Source: Thioalbus denitrificans (GTDB lineage Bacteria; Pseudomonadota; Gammaproteobacteria; DSM-26407). Taken from it: a stretch of 61,196 bases of DNA. The stretch is taken from positions 1 through 61,196 of the forward strand of contig NZ_QPJY01000017.1 of the NCBI RefSeq assembly GCF_003337735.1, given 5' to 3'. The translations under genes and the position numbers were made by a program. Within the stretch, counting starts at the first letter, position 1. Each line of letters begins with the position of its first letter. This document shows, one piece after another, positions 28,998 through 37,708 of this stretch. The notes below the pieces were generated by a model, which saw only the letters and a program-made list of their open reading frames with translations, was not told the DNA's origin and ran no database searches.

Positions 28998-31530
28998 AAT
29001 CTCCCTTTTGGACGAACTGCGGAAGGGGGGCTACGAGGCGTCCCTGATTACAACCTTCAACGCCTATCCGCCGTTCTATGAAGAGGTTGTCCTTCGTCGT
29101 CTGGTTGGCGCAGGCGTGCGCCACAACGTCCTGATGATGGATGCGCGGCAGTATGGCCACTCACTTGAACACTATCCGCCCCGGCTGGCTGGGCGCGAAT
29201 ATATCCTGCTGCCGGTCAAGGTGGCCGGAACCTTCCATCCGAAGTTGATGTTCCTGGTGGGTAAGCGCAAGGGCCTGATTGTTGTCGGCAGCCATAACAT
29301 GACGCTCGCGGGATTCGGTTTCAATCGTGAACTGACCAACCTTGCCCGTATTGAGGGTGCCGATGACAGGGATGGTGTCGCACTGGCGCATGAAGTCTGG
29401 GATGAGGTTGAGCACTGGCTCATAAATTTTTCTGAGGGTGTGCCTGATCACGTCAAGCGTATGGTGCGTCGGGTAAGGGACTTTGCCCCTTGGCTTTCGG
29501 CGGAGGGTGGGGCTGGTGATGTCTTGCGGTTACTCGTCGGCCGGCCGGGGGGGCGTACCTTGTGGGAACAACTAACGGATCTTCTAGATTCCGAGGCAAC
29601 ACATGTATCTCTCTGCGGCGCCTTCTTTGATCAAGAGCTTAGGTTCTTGAAACGGATAAAGCATGACCTCAAGCCCCGTTGGTTTACGGTGGCGGTCGAT
29701 CCAGACACGGTCAAGATACCTCCACAAGCCCGAACAATGGCGGACATTTCAATTGTCGGAGCCAATGGCCTTGGCCTGGAAGACGGAAAGGAGGAAGGGA
29801 GCAGTCGGTATCTCCATGCCAAGGGCATTCTGGTGGAGCAGGCCAACGGTGGCACGGTATTCGCGTCGGGCAGCGCTAATCCCAGCGCGCCCGCATGGTT
29901 ATCGTCTGACTCTAGCGCCAACGTCGAACTGATGCTGGCTTATACAGGCCAACGGGCGCGTGCAATCGCGGCGGACATGGGTTTCACACGGATTGTTGAA
30001 ATGCCAGTCCTTGGCGAGGCCGATTGGACGACCATTGCGTCGAACACGGAGCAGTGTGGGGATCCCATCCGGCCCCGTTACCGCAGTGGGATCGCCGTCG
30101 TCGAGGACACATGCGTCATCATCAGACAAGCCCTGCTGGAGGGGCTTGGAAATCCGGAGTTTCTGCTGTGCTCTCCCAATGGCAAAGTCCTCGATCGCTC
30201 GAGCCGGCTGCGCGTGGACTCTGATGCTGGGATCATCGAATTCCCGGAGGCAAAGCTGACAGACGCCAGTGTGGTTGATGTTGTGATTTCCGGCGAACTG
30301 GTTCTGAAACTACTGTTGCATCATGTGCGTGCGATTGAGGATCAGGCGAGAAGCGGAACCCAGCGGCGGTTCAAAGAAGCCTTGCTGAGTCTCGATACTG
30401 ACACACCAAATATTGAGCTGCTAATCCATTGCGTCGACAAGATAATCGCCTCCGAATCCCGAGATACACCGTCTCCCGGGCTCAAGAAGACGGGGACTCG
30501 AGGACAGGCGCCATCAGAGGAACAAGAGCCGCCTGCAGCTCTCGCTATCGACATCAGCGAGGTTAAGCATCACAAGTCCAAGAAACGGCTAATCCATTCA
30601 AGCGACTTCTCCTATCTGCTTGATGCTCTTATTTATCATCTCCGAATCGCTGAAGATAAGTCGATTGAAGAGCTCGACCACGCCGGCCGAAACGAGGAAG
30701 AACAAGTTGGCGCCGATGATGATCAGGACGCGGACAGTGAGCAGCCGACCGCTCAGAAGCAGAAAGTGATTCTCGATGTCTGCCATGCACGGGTAGGCAC
30801 GGTTATCAGCCGGATGGTTGCTCAGCTGAATGCCTATGCGAAGGGTAAGCAGACTCTACGAGATCTACTGGTGCGATTGCTTGCCGTATTGGCGGTACTC
30901 AGAGAGTTGCGCTCCTGCGATGGACGGGTTTCTTGGGTGGAGAAGGGACAGACCACAGTGCCAATGAAACAAAGGCACCGTCTCTTGGAAGAGATCATGC
31001 TTAATCTGTTCGAGGGCGAATCCTCTCTCCTCCAGCTGGAAGCTTTGGGCGACGACTTCCAACACAGTGACGACATGGCCCGGCTCAAGGGACTTGTTCT
31101 ATGGCTCGCCTGGGACTGTGGCCTGACCATGGAATTGAATAAACCCTTCATGGAGAGTCGCAATCAACTTGACGAACGCTTGAAGCGGAACGCGATGATC
31201 CTGGCTCTGGCCCAGATGATTCAGTCGGATGATGTGGTTATCGATGAGGCGCGTCAGAGCATCGGCAGCCTGACATCGAGCGAAATGGACTGGCTTAAGG
31301 AAGTTCAGAGATTAGCTTTTCAGTGTGAGATTCTACGCCATGACCATTCGAGCCTTTTTCCCGCCGACAGCGCTGAACCTGGTGATATCGCTCTGCACAA
31401 GAAGAAGGATGACTGGATTCTGCGAGTGGTGTCAGGCAGTGGAGGGAACCGTGTATTTCTAGTGAGGCTGAGTAGGGACAGAGAGCGTATCGAGTATCGT
31501 TCAGAGTACTTGGGCGTAACACGGTTGTAG
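28987..31530 (+). CDS. phospholipase-D-fold (HKD) protein, second gene of the module
   Basis: An 847-aa protein with two HxK motifs of the phospholipase D superfamily: H84-P-K86 with GSHN at 101-104, and H277-A-K279 with GSANPS at 295-300. The usual Asp of HxKxxxxD is absent in the first motif and Glu in the second, as in some PLD-like nucleases. A helical region with an acidic low-complexity stretch near residue 580 follows, and the last 60 residues look like a small beta-barrel. The start at 28987 has GGAG 6 nt upstream and overlaps the 550-aa gene by 11 bp. DNA cleavage is the likely activity, but the substrate is unknown. Confidence 0.85.
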   Translation: MLPRISLLDELRKGGYEASLITTFNAYPPFYEEVVLRRLVGAGVRHNVLMMDARQYGHSLEHYPPRLAGREYILLPVKVAGTFHPKLMFLVGKRKGLIVVGSHNMTLAGFGFNRELTNLARIEGADDRDGVALAHEVWDEVEHWLINFSEGVPDHVKRMVRRVRDFAPWLSAEGGAGDVLRLLVGRPGGRTLWEQLTDLLDSEATHVSLCGAFFDQELRFLKRIKHDLKPRWFTVAVDPDTVKIPPQARTMADISIVGANGLGLEDGKEEGSSRYLHAKGILVEQANGGTVFASGSANPSAPAWLSSDSSANVELMLAYTGQRARAIAADMGFTRIVEMPVLGEADWTTIASNTEQCGDPIRPRYRSGIAVVEDTCVIIRQALLEGLGNPEFLLCSPNGKVLDRSSRLRVDSDAGIIEFPEAKLTDASVVDVVISGELVLKLLLHHVRAIEDQARSGTQRRFKEALLSLDTDTPNIELLIHCVDKIIASESRDTPSPGLKKTGTRGQAPSEEQEPPAALAIDISEVKHHKSKKRLIHSSDFSYLLDALIYHLRIAEDKSIEELDHAGRNEEEQVGADDDQDADSEQPTAQKQKVILDVCHARVGTVISRMVAQLNAYAKGKQTLRDLLVRLLAVLAVLRELRSCDGRVSWVEKGQTTVPMKQRHRLLEEIMLNLFEGESSLLQLEALGDDFQHSDDMARLKGLVLWLAWDCGLTMELNKPFMESRNQLDERLKRNAMILALAQMIQSDDVVIDEARQSIGSLTSSEMDWLKEVQRLAFQCEILRHDHSSLFPADSAEPGDIALHKKKDDWILRVVSGSGGNRVFLVRLSRDRERIEYRSEYLGVTRL

Positions 31531-31712
31531 GCATGTCTTCCGCGATTCTGCTGGTTGGAAGAGCATGTGCGAAAATGACGCGAGATATGGTTTTCAGTTA
31601 CTGATGGCTGTGCAAGTTGACCTAACGAATCTGGATAAGTGCCAATGCGCAAGGACAGCCTGTACAGTGATAGTAATCGCCTGACATTTGTGTCTACAGG
31701 GCAATACTGTCA

Positions 31713-31901
31713 ATGAAGTACTACATCTGGCTGGACGGCAACGACAACCCCCTGTCGAAGGCCTGGCGCTACGACGACGAGACGGAGCGCATGGCCGAGG
31801 AGCGGCATCCGCCGTCCGCCGATGCGATCCTGCGGGCGGGGACGCGGGAGCAGCTCATGGAGCGCTATGGCCTGGGGGCGGGTGATTTCGCCGATGCCTG
31901 A
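31713..31901 (+). CDS. small hypothetical protein (62 aa)
   Basis: Starts MKYYIWLDGND and is rich in charged residues; no motif is recognised. Codon third positions are GC-rich again, unlike the island that ends near 31.55 kb, so this gene belongs to the backbone. The 182 bp between the island and this gene hold nothing I can identify. The start ATG has only a weak ribosome binding site. Confidence 0.5.
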   Translation: MKYYIWLDGNDNPLSKAWRYDDETERMAEERHPPSADAILRAGTREQLMERYGLGAGDFADA

Positions 31902-31946
31902 TGAGGGATGTCTGCTCCCGGCCACCCGGCCGGGCCGCGCCGGGGT

Positions 31947-32693
31947 CTATCCGGACACCGCCAATTGCTGCAGCTCCAGGGCGTTGAGCGCCGCGTAGCC
32001 GGCCTCGTCGTTGTCGAAGTAGCAGAAGATCTCCAGCCCCCGGCCGGCCCAGTCGTGGAAGGTTTCCGCCCACCCGGCCAGCGCCCGCCGGTCGTAGCTG
32101 CCCCGGTAGGGACCGTCGGGGCCGTGCAGGCGGACGTAGGCGAAGTCGGCCGTGAGCTCCCGGGGCGAGAGGCGGCCGTCGAGGTCGTGGATGCAGAGCG
32201 CCGCGCCGTGGCGCGCCAGCAGGTCGTAGATCGCCGGGTCCTCCCAGCTCGGGTCGCGGATTTCGAAGGCGCAGCGGCGGTCGCTACCCAGGGCCTCGAG
32301 GAAGGCCCCGAGCCGTTCCGGGTTGCAGTGCCAGCGGGGCGGGAGCTGGAACAGGAGGGGGCCGAGCCGGTCCCCGAGCAGTCCGATGCGGTCGAGTAAA
32401 GGGCGCAGAGAGCGGTCCGGGTCCTTGAGCTTCTTCATGTGGGTGATGTAGCGGCTGGCCTTGGCACTGAAGAGGAATCCGGAAGGCACCGTCGCCTTCC
32501 AGTGGGACAGGGCGGATTCCTGCGGCAGGTGATAGAAGGAACTGTTGATCTCCACGGTGGAGAGCCGTTCCGCGTAGTAGCCGAGCATCGCCGCGTCGGC
32601 GATGTCCTCGGGGTAGAAGGGGCCCTTCCAGTGGGCGTAGGACCACCCCGAGGTCCCGATGTGGATCCGGCGTGCGTGGGATTTCTTCGTCAT
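31947..32693 (-). CDS. DUF72 domain-containing protein
   Basis: A 248-aa TIM-barrel-type protein of the DUF72/YecE family. Signature segments are IGTSGWSYAHWKGPFYPE at the N-terminus, VEINSSFYHLP (residues about 47-57), FLFSAKASRYITH and FEIRDPSW in the middle, and YVRLHGPDGPYRGSY towards the end. The catalytic function of the family is not established. It is divergent from the PEP-utilising gene, with 131 bp between the starts. Confidence 0.9.
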   Translation of the reverse strand: MTKKSHARRIHIGTSGWSYAHWKGPFYPEDIADAAMLGYYAERLSTVEINSSFYHLPQESALSHWKATVPSGFLFSAKASRYITHMKKLKDPDRSLRPLLDRIGLLGDRLGPLLFQLPPRWHCNPERLGAFLEALGSDRRCAFEIRDPSWEDPAIYDLLARHGAALCIHDLDGRLSPRELTADFAYVRLHGPDGPYRGSYDRRALAGWAETFHDWAGRGLEIFCYFDNDEAGYAALNALELQQLAVSG

Positions 32694-32824
32694 CGGCAGC
32701 CCCTCCCGGCGACCCGGCCCGTCGGGTCGGCCTTCTCCCTTAGTTCAGCACATTCGCCGGGCGATGCATGTCCGGACGGTGCTAACCTCAAGGCAGGTGT
32801 CACCCGATCGGGAGGTGTCAGGCC

Positions 32825-34349
32825 ATGCTGCCGCTGCAGGGGGTTCCCTACGGGCCGGGGCGGGCGCGCGGCGTGCTGCGGCGGGGCGGACCCGGAGCCG
32901 CGGACCGGGTGCTGCTGCTGACCCACGCGGAGCTCTGCCGCCTGCAGGGCACGCCGGCGGCTATCATCGTGACCGGGGCCGCGCCCCTGTCCCACCGGAT
33001 GCTGCGCCTCATCGGGGCCGGCATACCGGACCCTCCTGCTGGCCCCGGCCCAGGCGGCGGGCCTGGAGGAGGGGATGGAGGTGACGGTGGACGGCGACCG
33101 GGGCCTTCTGCTCGAGGCCGGTGTGGCCGCTCCGGTCGCTCCGGAAGCTGTTTTCCTGCCGCCGCGGTCCGGGGCGCCTGTCCTGACCGCCGACGGCCAG
33201 GCGATCTGCCTGCGGGCCAGCATTCCCGGCGCGGCGGGCGCGGAACAGGCCCTGGCCAACGGGGCCGAGGCCATCGGGCTGGTGCGCAGCGAATACCTCG
33301 AACCCGGCGGCGGGCTTGCGCCCGATGCCGCCTTCTACGCAACGGCGCTGACCGCACTGTGCCTGGCGGCCCACCCCCTGCGGGTCATGCTGCGGCTGCC
33401 GGATTTCTCGGAGGACAAGCGGCCCTCCTGGTTCCCGGCGGACCTGCCGCTCGCCCCGCTCGGCCTCCAGGGCGTGCGCCTCTATGGACGGGAGCCGGTC
33501 AGGACAGTGTTGGGCGCGCTGCTCGAGGCGGTGGGGCCGGTCGCCCAGGCCTTCGATCTGGCGCTGCTCCTGCCATTCGTGTCCCGGCCGGAGGAGTACC
33601 GGCGCTGGCGTGGCGAAATCGAGGCTCTCCTGCCGGCGCCCATCGCGGTGGGGGTGATGGTGGAGACCCCGGCGGCGGCGCTGGAGATCCCCGAGTGGCT
33701 GCTGCTGGCGGATTTCGTCTGCGTCGGCTGCAACGATCTCATGCAGGGTCTGTACGGAGCGGACCGCAACCTGCCCGAGGTGGGGCACCTGCTCGATCCC
33801 CATGCCCCTGCCACCTTCCGCTTCCTGCAGCGGCTGGCGGAACAGGCCGGGGAGGCGACCGCGGGCGTGCAGCTGTGCGGGCTCCTGCCCCAGGCGCCGG
33901 GGGTCCTGCCCGTGCTGCTCGGCCTCGGTTTCCGCACCTTCTCGGTGGAGCCGCGCCTCATCCCCGCCCTGGCCCGCACCGTTGCGCGGACCGACTGCGG
34001 GACGGCGGAGGCGCTGGCCCGGGGCGTGTGCGCCGAGCCGGATGCGGAGAGCGCGCGGGCGCTGCTCGGGCTGCCCCGGGCGGCGGGCTGGGGCGTGGGG
34101 GCGGCGACGGGCGTCTTCCAGGAGCCTGTCAGTCCCACTCGATCCAGCGCAGCTCAAAGCGCCGGGCGTCGTCGCCGGCCACCGTCGTTCCCAGCCGACC
34201 GCACTCGCGCGCCATCACCGCCCGCAGCCAGGCCGCGTCGGCGGCGGAGGGCCGGTGCAGGCGGAAGCGCCGGATCTGCAAGGGCACCAGCGACAGGCGC
34301 AGCAGCCGCCCGCTCGCCGGGTCCAGGGTCAGGAAGTACATCAGGGTGA
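32825..34349 (+). pseudogene. PtsI-like PEP-utilising enzyme with internal frameshift
   Basis: The first part (frame of ATG 32825, ribosome binding site GGGAGG) encodes a mobile phospho-histidine domain with APLSHRMLRLIGAGIP. Near base 33029 one extra base moves the reading to another frame, which continues TLLLAPAQAAGLEEG and then the PEP-binding barrel: GLVRSEYL, VGVMVETPAAALEIP, VGCNDLMQ and the catalytic-cysteine loop QLCGLL. The HPr-binding domain of PtsI is absent, so this is a short relative. The second frame runs on into the antisense of capA, so its true end (about 34.1 kb) is unclear. It may be a real pseudogene or a sequencing indel. Confidence 0.7.
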
Positions 34350-35415
34350 GATCGCCGCGGAAGGACTCCTGCCCGCCGATGCCCTCGTAGTCGTTCAGGA
34401 AGTCGCCGCAGCCGTAGAGAATCGGCTTTTCCCGGTAGACCTCGATCCCCCGGGGGTGGTGGGAGGAGTGGCCGTGGACGACGTCCACCCCGGCGTCGTC
34501 GATCAGCTGGCGGGCGAAGCGGCGCTGTTCTGCGGGGATGTGGTAGCCCCAGTTGCCGCCCCAGTGGATGGAGGCGACGACGATGTCTCCCGCCCGCTTC
34601 ACCGTGCGGACCCGATCGGCGATTCGCCCGACCGTCGTTGGGGAGAGATCCGGCAGGAGGTCCACGCCCGGCCGGTCCGGCCGGGCGCCCCACTCGCCGG
34701 GTATTCCGCTGGAGCCATGGCCGAGGGCGAGGACGATCACGCGCCCCTTCCCGGGGCATTCCAGGACGGCGGGGGCCTGCGCCTCCGCGAGCGTCCTCCC
34801 GGCGCCGCTGGTGCGCATCCCCGCCGCGGCGAGGGTCTCCAGGGTCTGTTCCAGCCCGGGATAGCCCCAGTCCAGCACGTGGTTGTTGGCCAGCGCGCAG
34901 CAGTCGATCCCCGCCGCCGACAGGCAGCCGGCGTTGCGGGGATGCATGCGGTAGTGGATGCCCTTGCCGGGCCACCAGTCGTCGCGGTCGGTGACGGCGG
35001 TCTCCAGGTTGATCAGTCGCACGTCGGGCCTCACCCGCGCCAGCTCCTCCAGCGCCTCGCCCCAGGGGTAGCCGAACGCCACCGGCCCGGGTATCGGGCC
35101 GTTGGCCCGCTCGGCGATACGGAGATATTCGGCGGCATCGGTGACCCAGGATTCGTGCAGCGTCGGGTCGCCGGGGTGGGGCAGGAGCTGGTCGATGCCG
35201 CGCCCCGTCATCACGTCGCCGCAGAGGAAAATCGTGAGTGGACGGGTGGCGGGGGATGGATCGCTGCGGTTGTCCCGGGGCATGGCCCGCAGGCGCTCAC
35301 CCCGGGCGCGTGCCCGGGTGAAAGGGGCGGCTCCCGTCACTGCTCCGAGCGCGGAGCCACCGAGCAGCCGCAGGAACCGCCTGCGGCCCGGTTTGCTGGT
35401 TGTGGGGCCCTGCAT
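34129..35415 (-). CDS. CapA-family metallophosphatase-like protein, Tat-type signal
   Basis: A 428-aa protein of the CapA/PgsA poly-gamma-glutamate-type family, a calcineurin-like fold. Conserved segments are LCGDVMTGRGID (residues about 63-75), INLETAVTD, ANNHVLDWG, SIHWGGNWG and VVHGHSSHHPRGIE. The N-terminus has RRRFLRLLGGSALGAVTGAA, a twin-arginine-like signal, so export is likely. No other capsule genes are nearby, so polymer synthesis is not supported; the function is open. It converges on the PtsI-like gene. Confidence 0.87.
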   Translation of the reverse strand: MQGPTTSKPGRRRFLRLLGGSALGAVTGAAPFTRARARGERLRAMPRDNRSDPSPATRPLTIFLCGDVMTGRGIDQLLPHPGDPTLHESWVTDAAEYLRIAERANGPIPGPVAFGYPWGEALEELARVRPDVRLINLETAVTDRDDWWPGKGIHYRMHPRNAGCLSAAGIDCCALANNHVLDWGYPGLEQTLETLAAAGMRTSGAGRTLAEAQAPAVLECPGKGRVIVLALGHGSSGIPGEWGARPDRPGVDLLPDLSPTTVGRIADRVRTVKRAGDIVVASIHWGGNWGYHIPAEQRRFARQLIDDAGVDVVHGHSSHHPRGIEVYREKPILYGCGDFLNDYEGIGGQESFRGDLTLMYFLTLDPASGRLLRLSLVPLQIRRFRLHRPSAADAAWLRAVMARECGRLGTTVAGDDARRFELRWIEWD

Positions 35416-35564
35416 GGCGATGACTCGAAGGCCGGGGTGCTTGCTTCCATCTTAGTTTACCGAGGCGCATGACACCGACGGCGGGTGGATGTCTCTTCCC
35501 GCCTGAAGCGAGTCGGCTCGTGAGGGGAGGGCGGGGAGGAGCGGGTCCGCGGGCCCGCCGGACG

Positions 35565-35990
35565 CTATCTGCAGCTCGCCGGCAGGAACCGGTTCGGGAC
35601 GCCCGCGCTGCCGGTGCAGTCCCAGGCGATGCGGTGGCCGTCGTAATCGGGGGTGAAGATGACCGATTCGCCGGTCAGGGGCGAGAACGACAGCTCGACC
35701 CATATCACGCCGTCCGTCTTGACCTCGATGCCGTTGATGAATTTCTTGGCATAGCTGGCCTTGGGTCCGAGCCCCGCTTCGGCGTTGTTGCTGGGCCAGG
35801 TCTGGCCATGGAAGAAGAAATAGTCGCTGACGGTGGTGCGGGTCTCGTCGGCGAAGACCAGGGCCTCGCTGATCTTGGCGCGGGAGGTGTACTCGATATA
35901 GGCGGGTATGGCAATGATGGCCAGAATGCTGACGACCGCGACGACCATCATGAGCTCAATGATGGTGAATCCTCTATTGACCGAGCGCAT
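35565..35990 (-). CDS. type IV pilin (PilE/PilA-like)
   Basis: A 141-aa prepilin. The leader is short (MRSVNRG), cleaved before FTIIELM with the invariant Glu at +5, and followed by a hydrophobic helix. Near the C-terminus two cysteines (WDC and ASC) would form the D-region disulphide. The start at 35990 is chosen because a longer in-frame start at 36047 would give an atypical long leader. The upstream gene on the same strand encodes a HAMP-type membrane protein 75 bp away. Confidence 0.92.
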   Translation of the reverse strand: MRSVNRGFTIIELMMVVAVVSILAIIAIPAYIEYTSRAKISEALVFADETRTTVSDYFFFHGQTWPSNNAEAGLGPKASYAKKFINGIEVKTDGVIWVELSFSPLTGESVIFTPDYDGHRIAWDCTGSAGVPNRFLPASCR

Positions 35991-36065
35991 CGAATCCAGG
36001 CCCCCCTGCACATGTCCGGTTTCCAGTGAATCACCCTGTGAGGTCATCGGCTGTTCTGTTGTCGC

Positions 36066-36599
36066 TTATTGGGGTGCGTCAATCCCGGAGTCCTGTGGCG
36101 GCGCTGTTGCCAGGTGTTCGAGCTCCCCGCGCAGGCGCGCCAGTGTCTGTCCGGCTTCGCTGTCCGGATCCGCATGGTGGTCCAGGGTGGCGACCAGTGC
36201 CTCTATCGTTTCGACCCGTTGGCGCAACATGCCCACGTTGTCGTTCAGGGTCTCTGCGATTTCGTGGAAGTGGTCGCCCTGCCGGAGCTTGAGCCGGCTG
36301 TAGAGGTCGCCGCTGCCCAGGCGTTCGAGCCGGCGGCTGATGGCGAACATCGGTCCGGCCAGGCGATGGCTCTCCCGGGCGCTGAAGTAGAACACGGTCA
36401 GGAGCAGAATCACCTCGATCGCCGCCAGTATCGCGGTGTGGTACCAGGCGATGCCGCCCTTGATGTGGGGGCCGTAGAGGAGGATCCCGATCACGGTGAG
36501 GGCGTTGACCAGGATGATGGCGATGGAGACCGTGAGCAGGACGTAGCGGTACTGGAACTGTTTGTTGACGAAGAGTTGGTGTCTTCGTTCTTCAGCCAT
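36066..36599 (-). CDS. two-TM HAMP domain protein without output domain
   Basis: A 177-aa protein with two hydrophobic segments (residues about 20-42 and 56-75) and then a HAMP-like region: RLAGPMFAISRRLERLGSGDL followed by a coiled-coil-forming helix. No kinase, cyclase or methyl-accepting domain follows. The start at 36599 (MAEERRHQLF) is chosen over an upstream in-frame start at 36695. It precedes the pilin gene on the same strand, so it may belong to pilin biology; that link is inference. Confidence 0.75.
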   Translation of the reverse strand: MAEERRHQLFVNKQFQYRYVLLTVSIAIILVNALTVIGILLYGPHIKGGIAWYHTAILAAIEVILLLTVFYFSARESHRLAGPMFAISRRLERLGSGDLYSRLKLRQGDHFHEIAETLNDNVGMLRQRVETIEALVATLDHHADPDSEAGQTLARLRGELEHLATAPPQDSGIDAPQ

Positions 36600-36706
36600 G
36601 AGGGGCTCCCTGACAGTCCGTGTTCGGTTTCGGTGAAAATAGCACAACGGGCGGGGCCGCACTCCCCGCATGGAGTGCAGTGTGAACGGGGTCACGTTTC
36701 CGCGGG

Positions 36707-37342
36707 TCAGCGGGGCCGTGACTTGAATGCCCGGGCGTCGGCCACCATGAACTCCTCGCCCACCGGCTCGAAGCCCAGTTCGCTGTAGAAGCGTTTCACG
36801 CGCCGGAGCCGTATCGCGTGAGCCTCCCGGCTCTGCTCCTCCTCCGCGTCGGCGAGGGGAAAGGCCTTCAGCGCCACCAGGCTGTCGCCGGCGTCCAGCG
36901 CCCGCACCAGCCGGCGCACCATGCGGCTGCCGATGCCCATGCCCCGGGCTTCCGGACGGACCTCGATCTGGTCCACGTAGACCAGGTTGCAGATCTCCCC
37001 GGCGGGGTGGGTGCCGTGGGCCGTGCGCAGGCGACCGCTGCCGTCGGGCGCGAAGGCCACGCGATAGAAATCGGACAGCTCCGCGCTCAGCGAATCGAAG
37101 AGCTGTTCGAGATCGACCCCCTGGTTCAGGGCGTCACAGAAATTGAGGCGATGTCCCTCGGCCTGGCACAACTCGAGAGGGGCTTCCGCGTCGGGATCGT
37201 CCAGCAGCGCGACACCCTTGAAGCGGGTCACGTAGTCGAGGTGCGGATCGTCGCAAGCGATGGCCATGCTGAACTCGAAACGGACATTGTCCGGGCTGAG
37301 TTCGAGCACCGGCAGTTCGATGGGCGGTTTGCGGTCTGGCAC
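36707..37342 (-). CDS. GNAT-family N-acetyltransferase
   Basis: A 211-aa protein whose C-terminal part is a GNAT fold: the acetyl-CoA loop is VRPEARGMGIGSRMVRRL and the end has RRVKRFYSELGFEPVGEEF. The N-terminal half has no recognised motif. The start is uncertain: a GTG at 37342 has AGGGGG upstream and is used here; an in-frame TTG at 37399 has no visible ribosome binding site. The substrate is unknown. Confidence 0.75.
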   Translation of the reverse strand: MPDRKPPIELPVLELSPDNVRFEFSMAIACDDPHLDYVTRFKGVALLDDPDAEAPLELCQAEGHRLNFCDALNQGVDLEQLFDSLSAELSDFYRVAFAPDGSGRLRTAHGTHPAGEICNLVYVDQIEVRPEARGMGIGSRMVRRLVRALDAGDSLVALKAFPLADAEEEQSREAHAIRLRRVKRFYSELGFEPVGEEFMVADARAFKSRPR

Positions 37343-37516
37343 CCGGCACTTCCCCCTGTTGTCTGGTCGGACGTCTTCATTGACGGCCGCCCGGGTCAAT
37401 ATAGCAACAAAAATGGGGTTTCAGGTGCGAATGCCGGGCTCAGGCATGTTGCCGGGGCGTTCTCCCGTGCGCGGGTCGCAGGTGAGCGTTCACCTGCAAG
37501 GCCGGCGGTACCGCTT

Positions 37517-37708
37517 TCAGTGCGTGGCGGTGTAGTCGGCCCAGCGGTCAGGGTGACCGTCGCGGATGGCGGCCAGCAGCCTGCGCAGGAACTCCAGGCG
37601 GGGACGGCAGACGGGGGCGGTGCGGTAATCGGCGGCGAGATACTCGAGATCGTGGATTTCGCGCAGGACTTCGGCTTCGCTCCGGGGTTCAGGGTCGGGG
37701 TTGTCCAT
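37517..37708 (-). CDS. 63-aa protein with an FNR-type promoter
   Basis: A small acidic/basic helical protein (starts MDNPDPEPRSEAEVLREI) with no recognised domain. GAGGAG lies 7 nt before the ATG. The promoter has an FNR-like box centred at -41.5 relative to the start predicted from a TATAGT -10 box, so expression under low oxygen or nitrogen oxide is likely. There is one Cys, in the middle. Its reality is supported by the ribosome binding site and this promoter. Confidence 0.65.
   Translation of the reverse strand: MDNPDPEPRSEAEVLREIHDLEYLAADYRTAPVCRPRLEFLRRLLAAIRDGHPDRWADYTATH

Noticed and set aside
27345-31530. Assignment of the two-gene module to DISARM, BREX, Zorya or Wadjet
   Set aside because: None of the marker genes of those systems is present, and the size and domains of these two proteins do not match them.
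19264-31712. Integrase and att sites for a tRNA-Arg island
   Set aside because: No recombinase gene is present and the tRNA 3' end is not repeated at the right boundary (31.53-31.71 kb).
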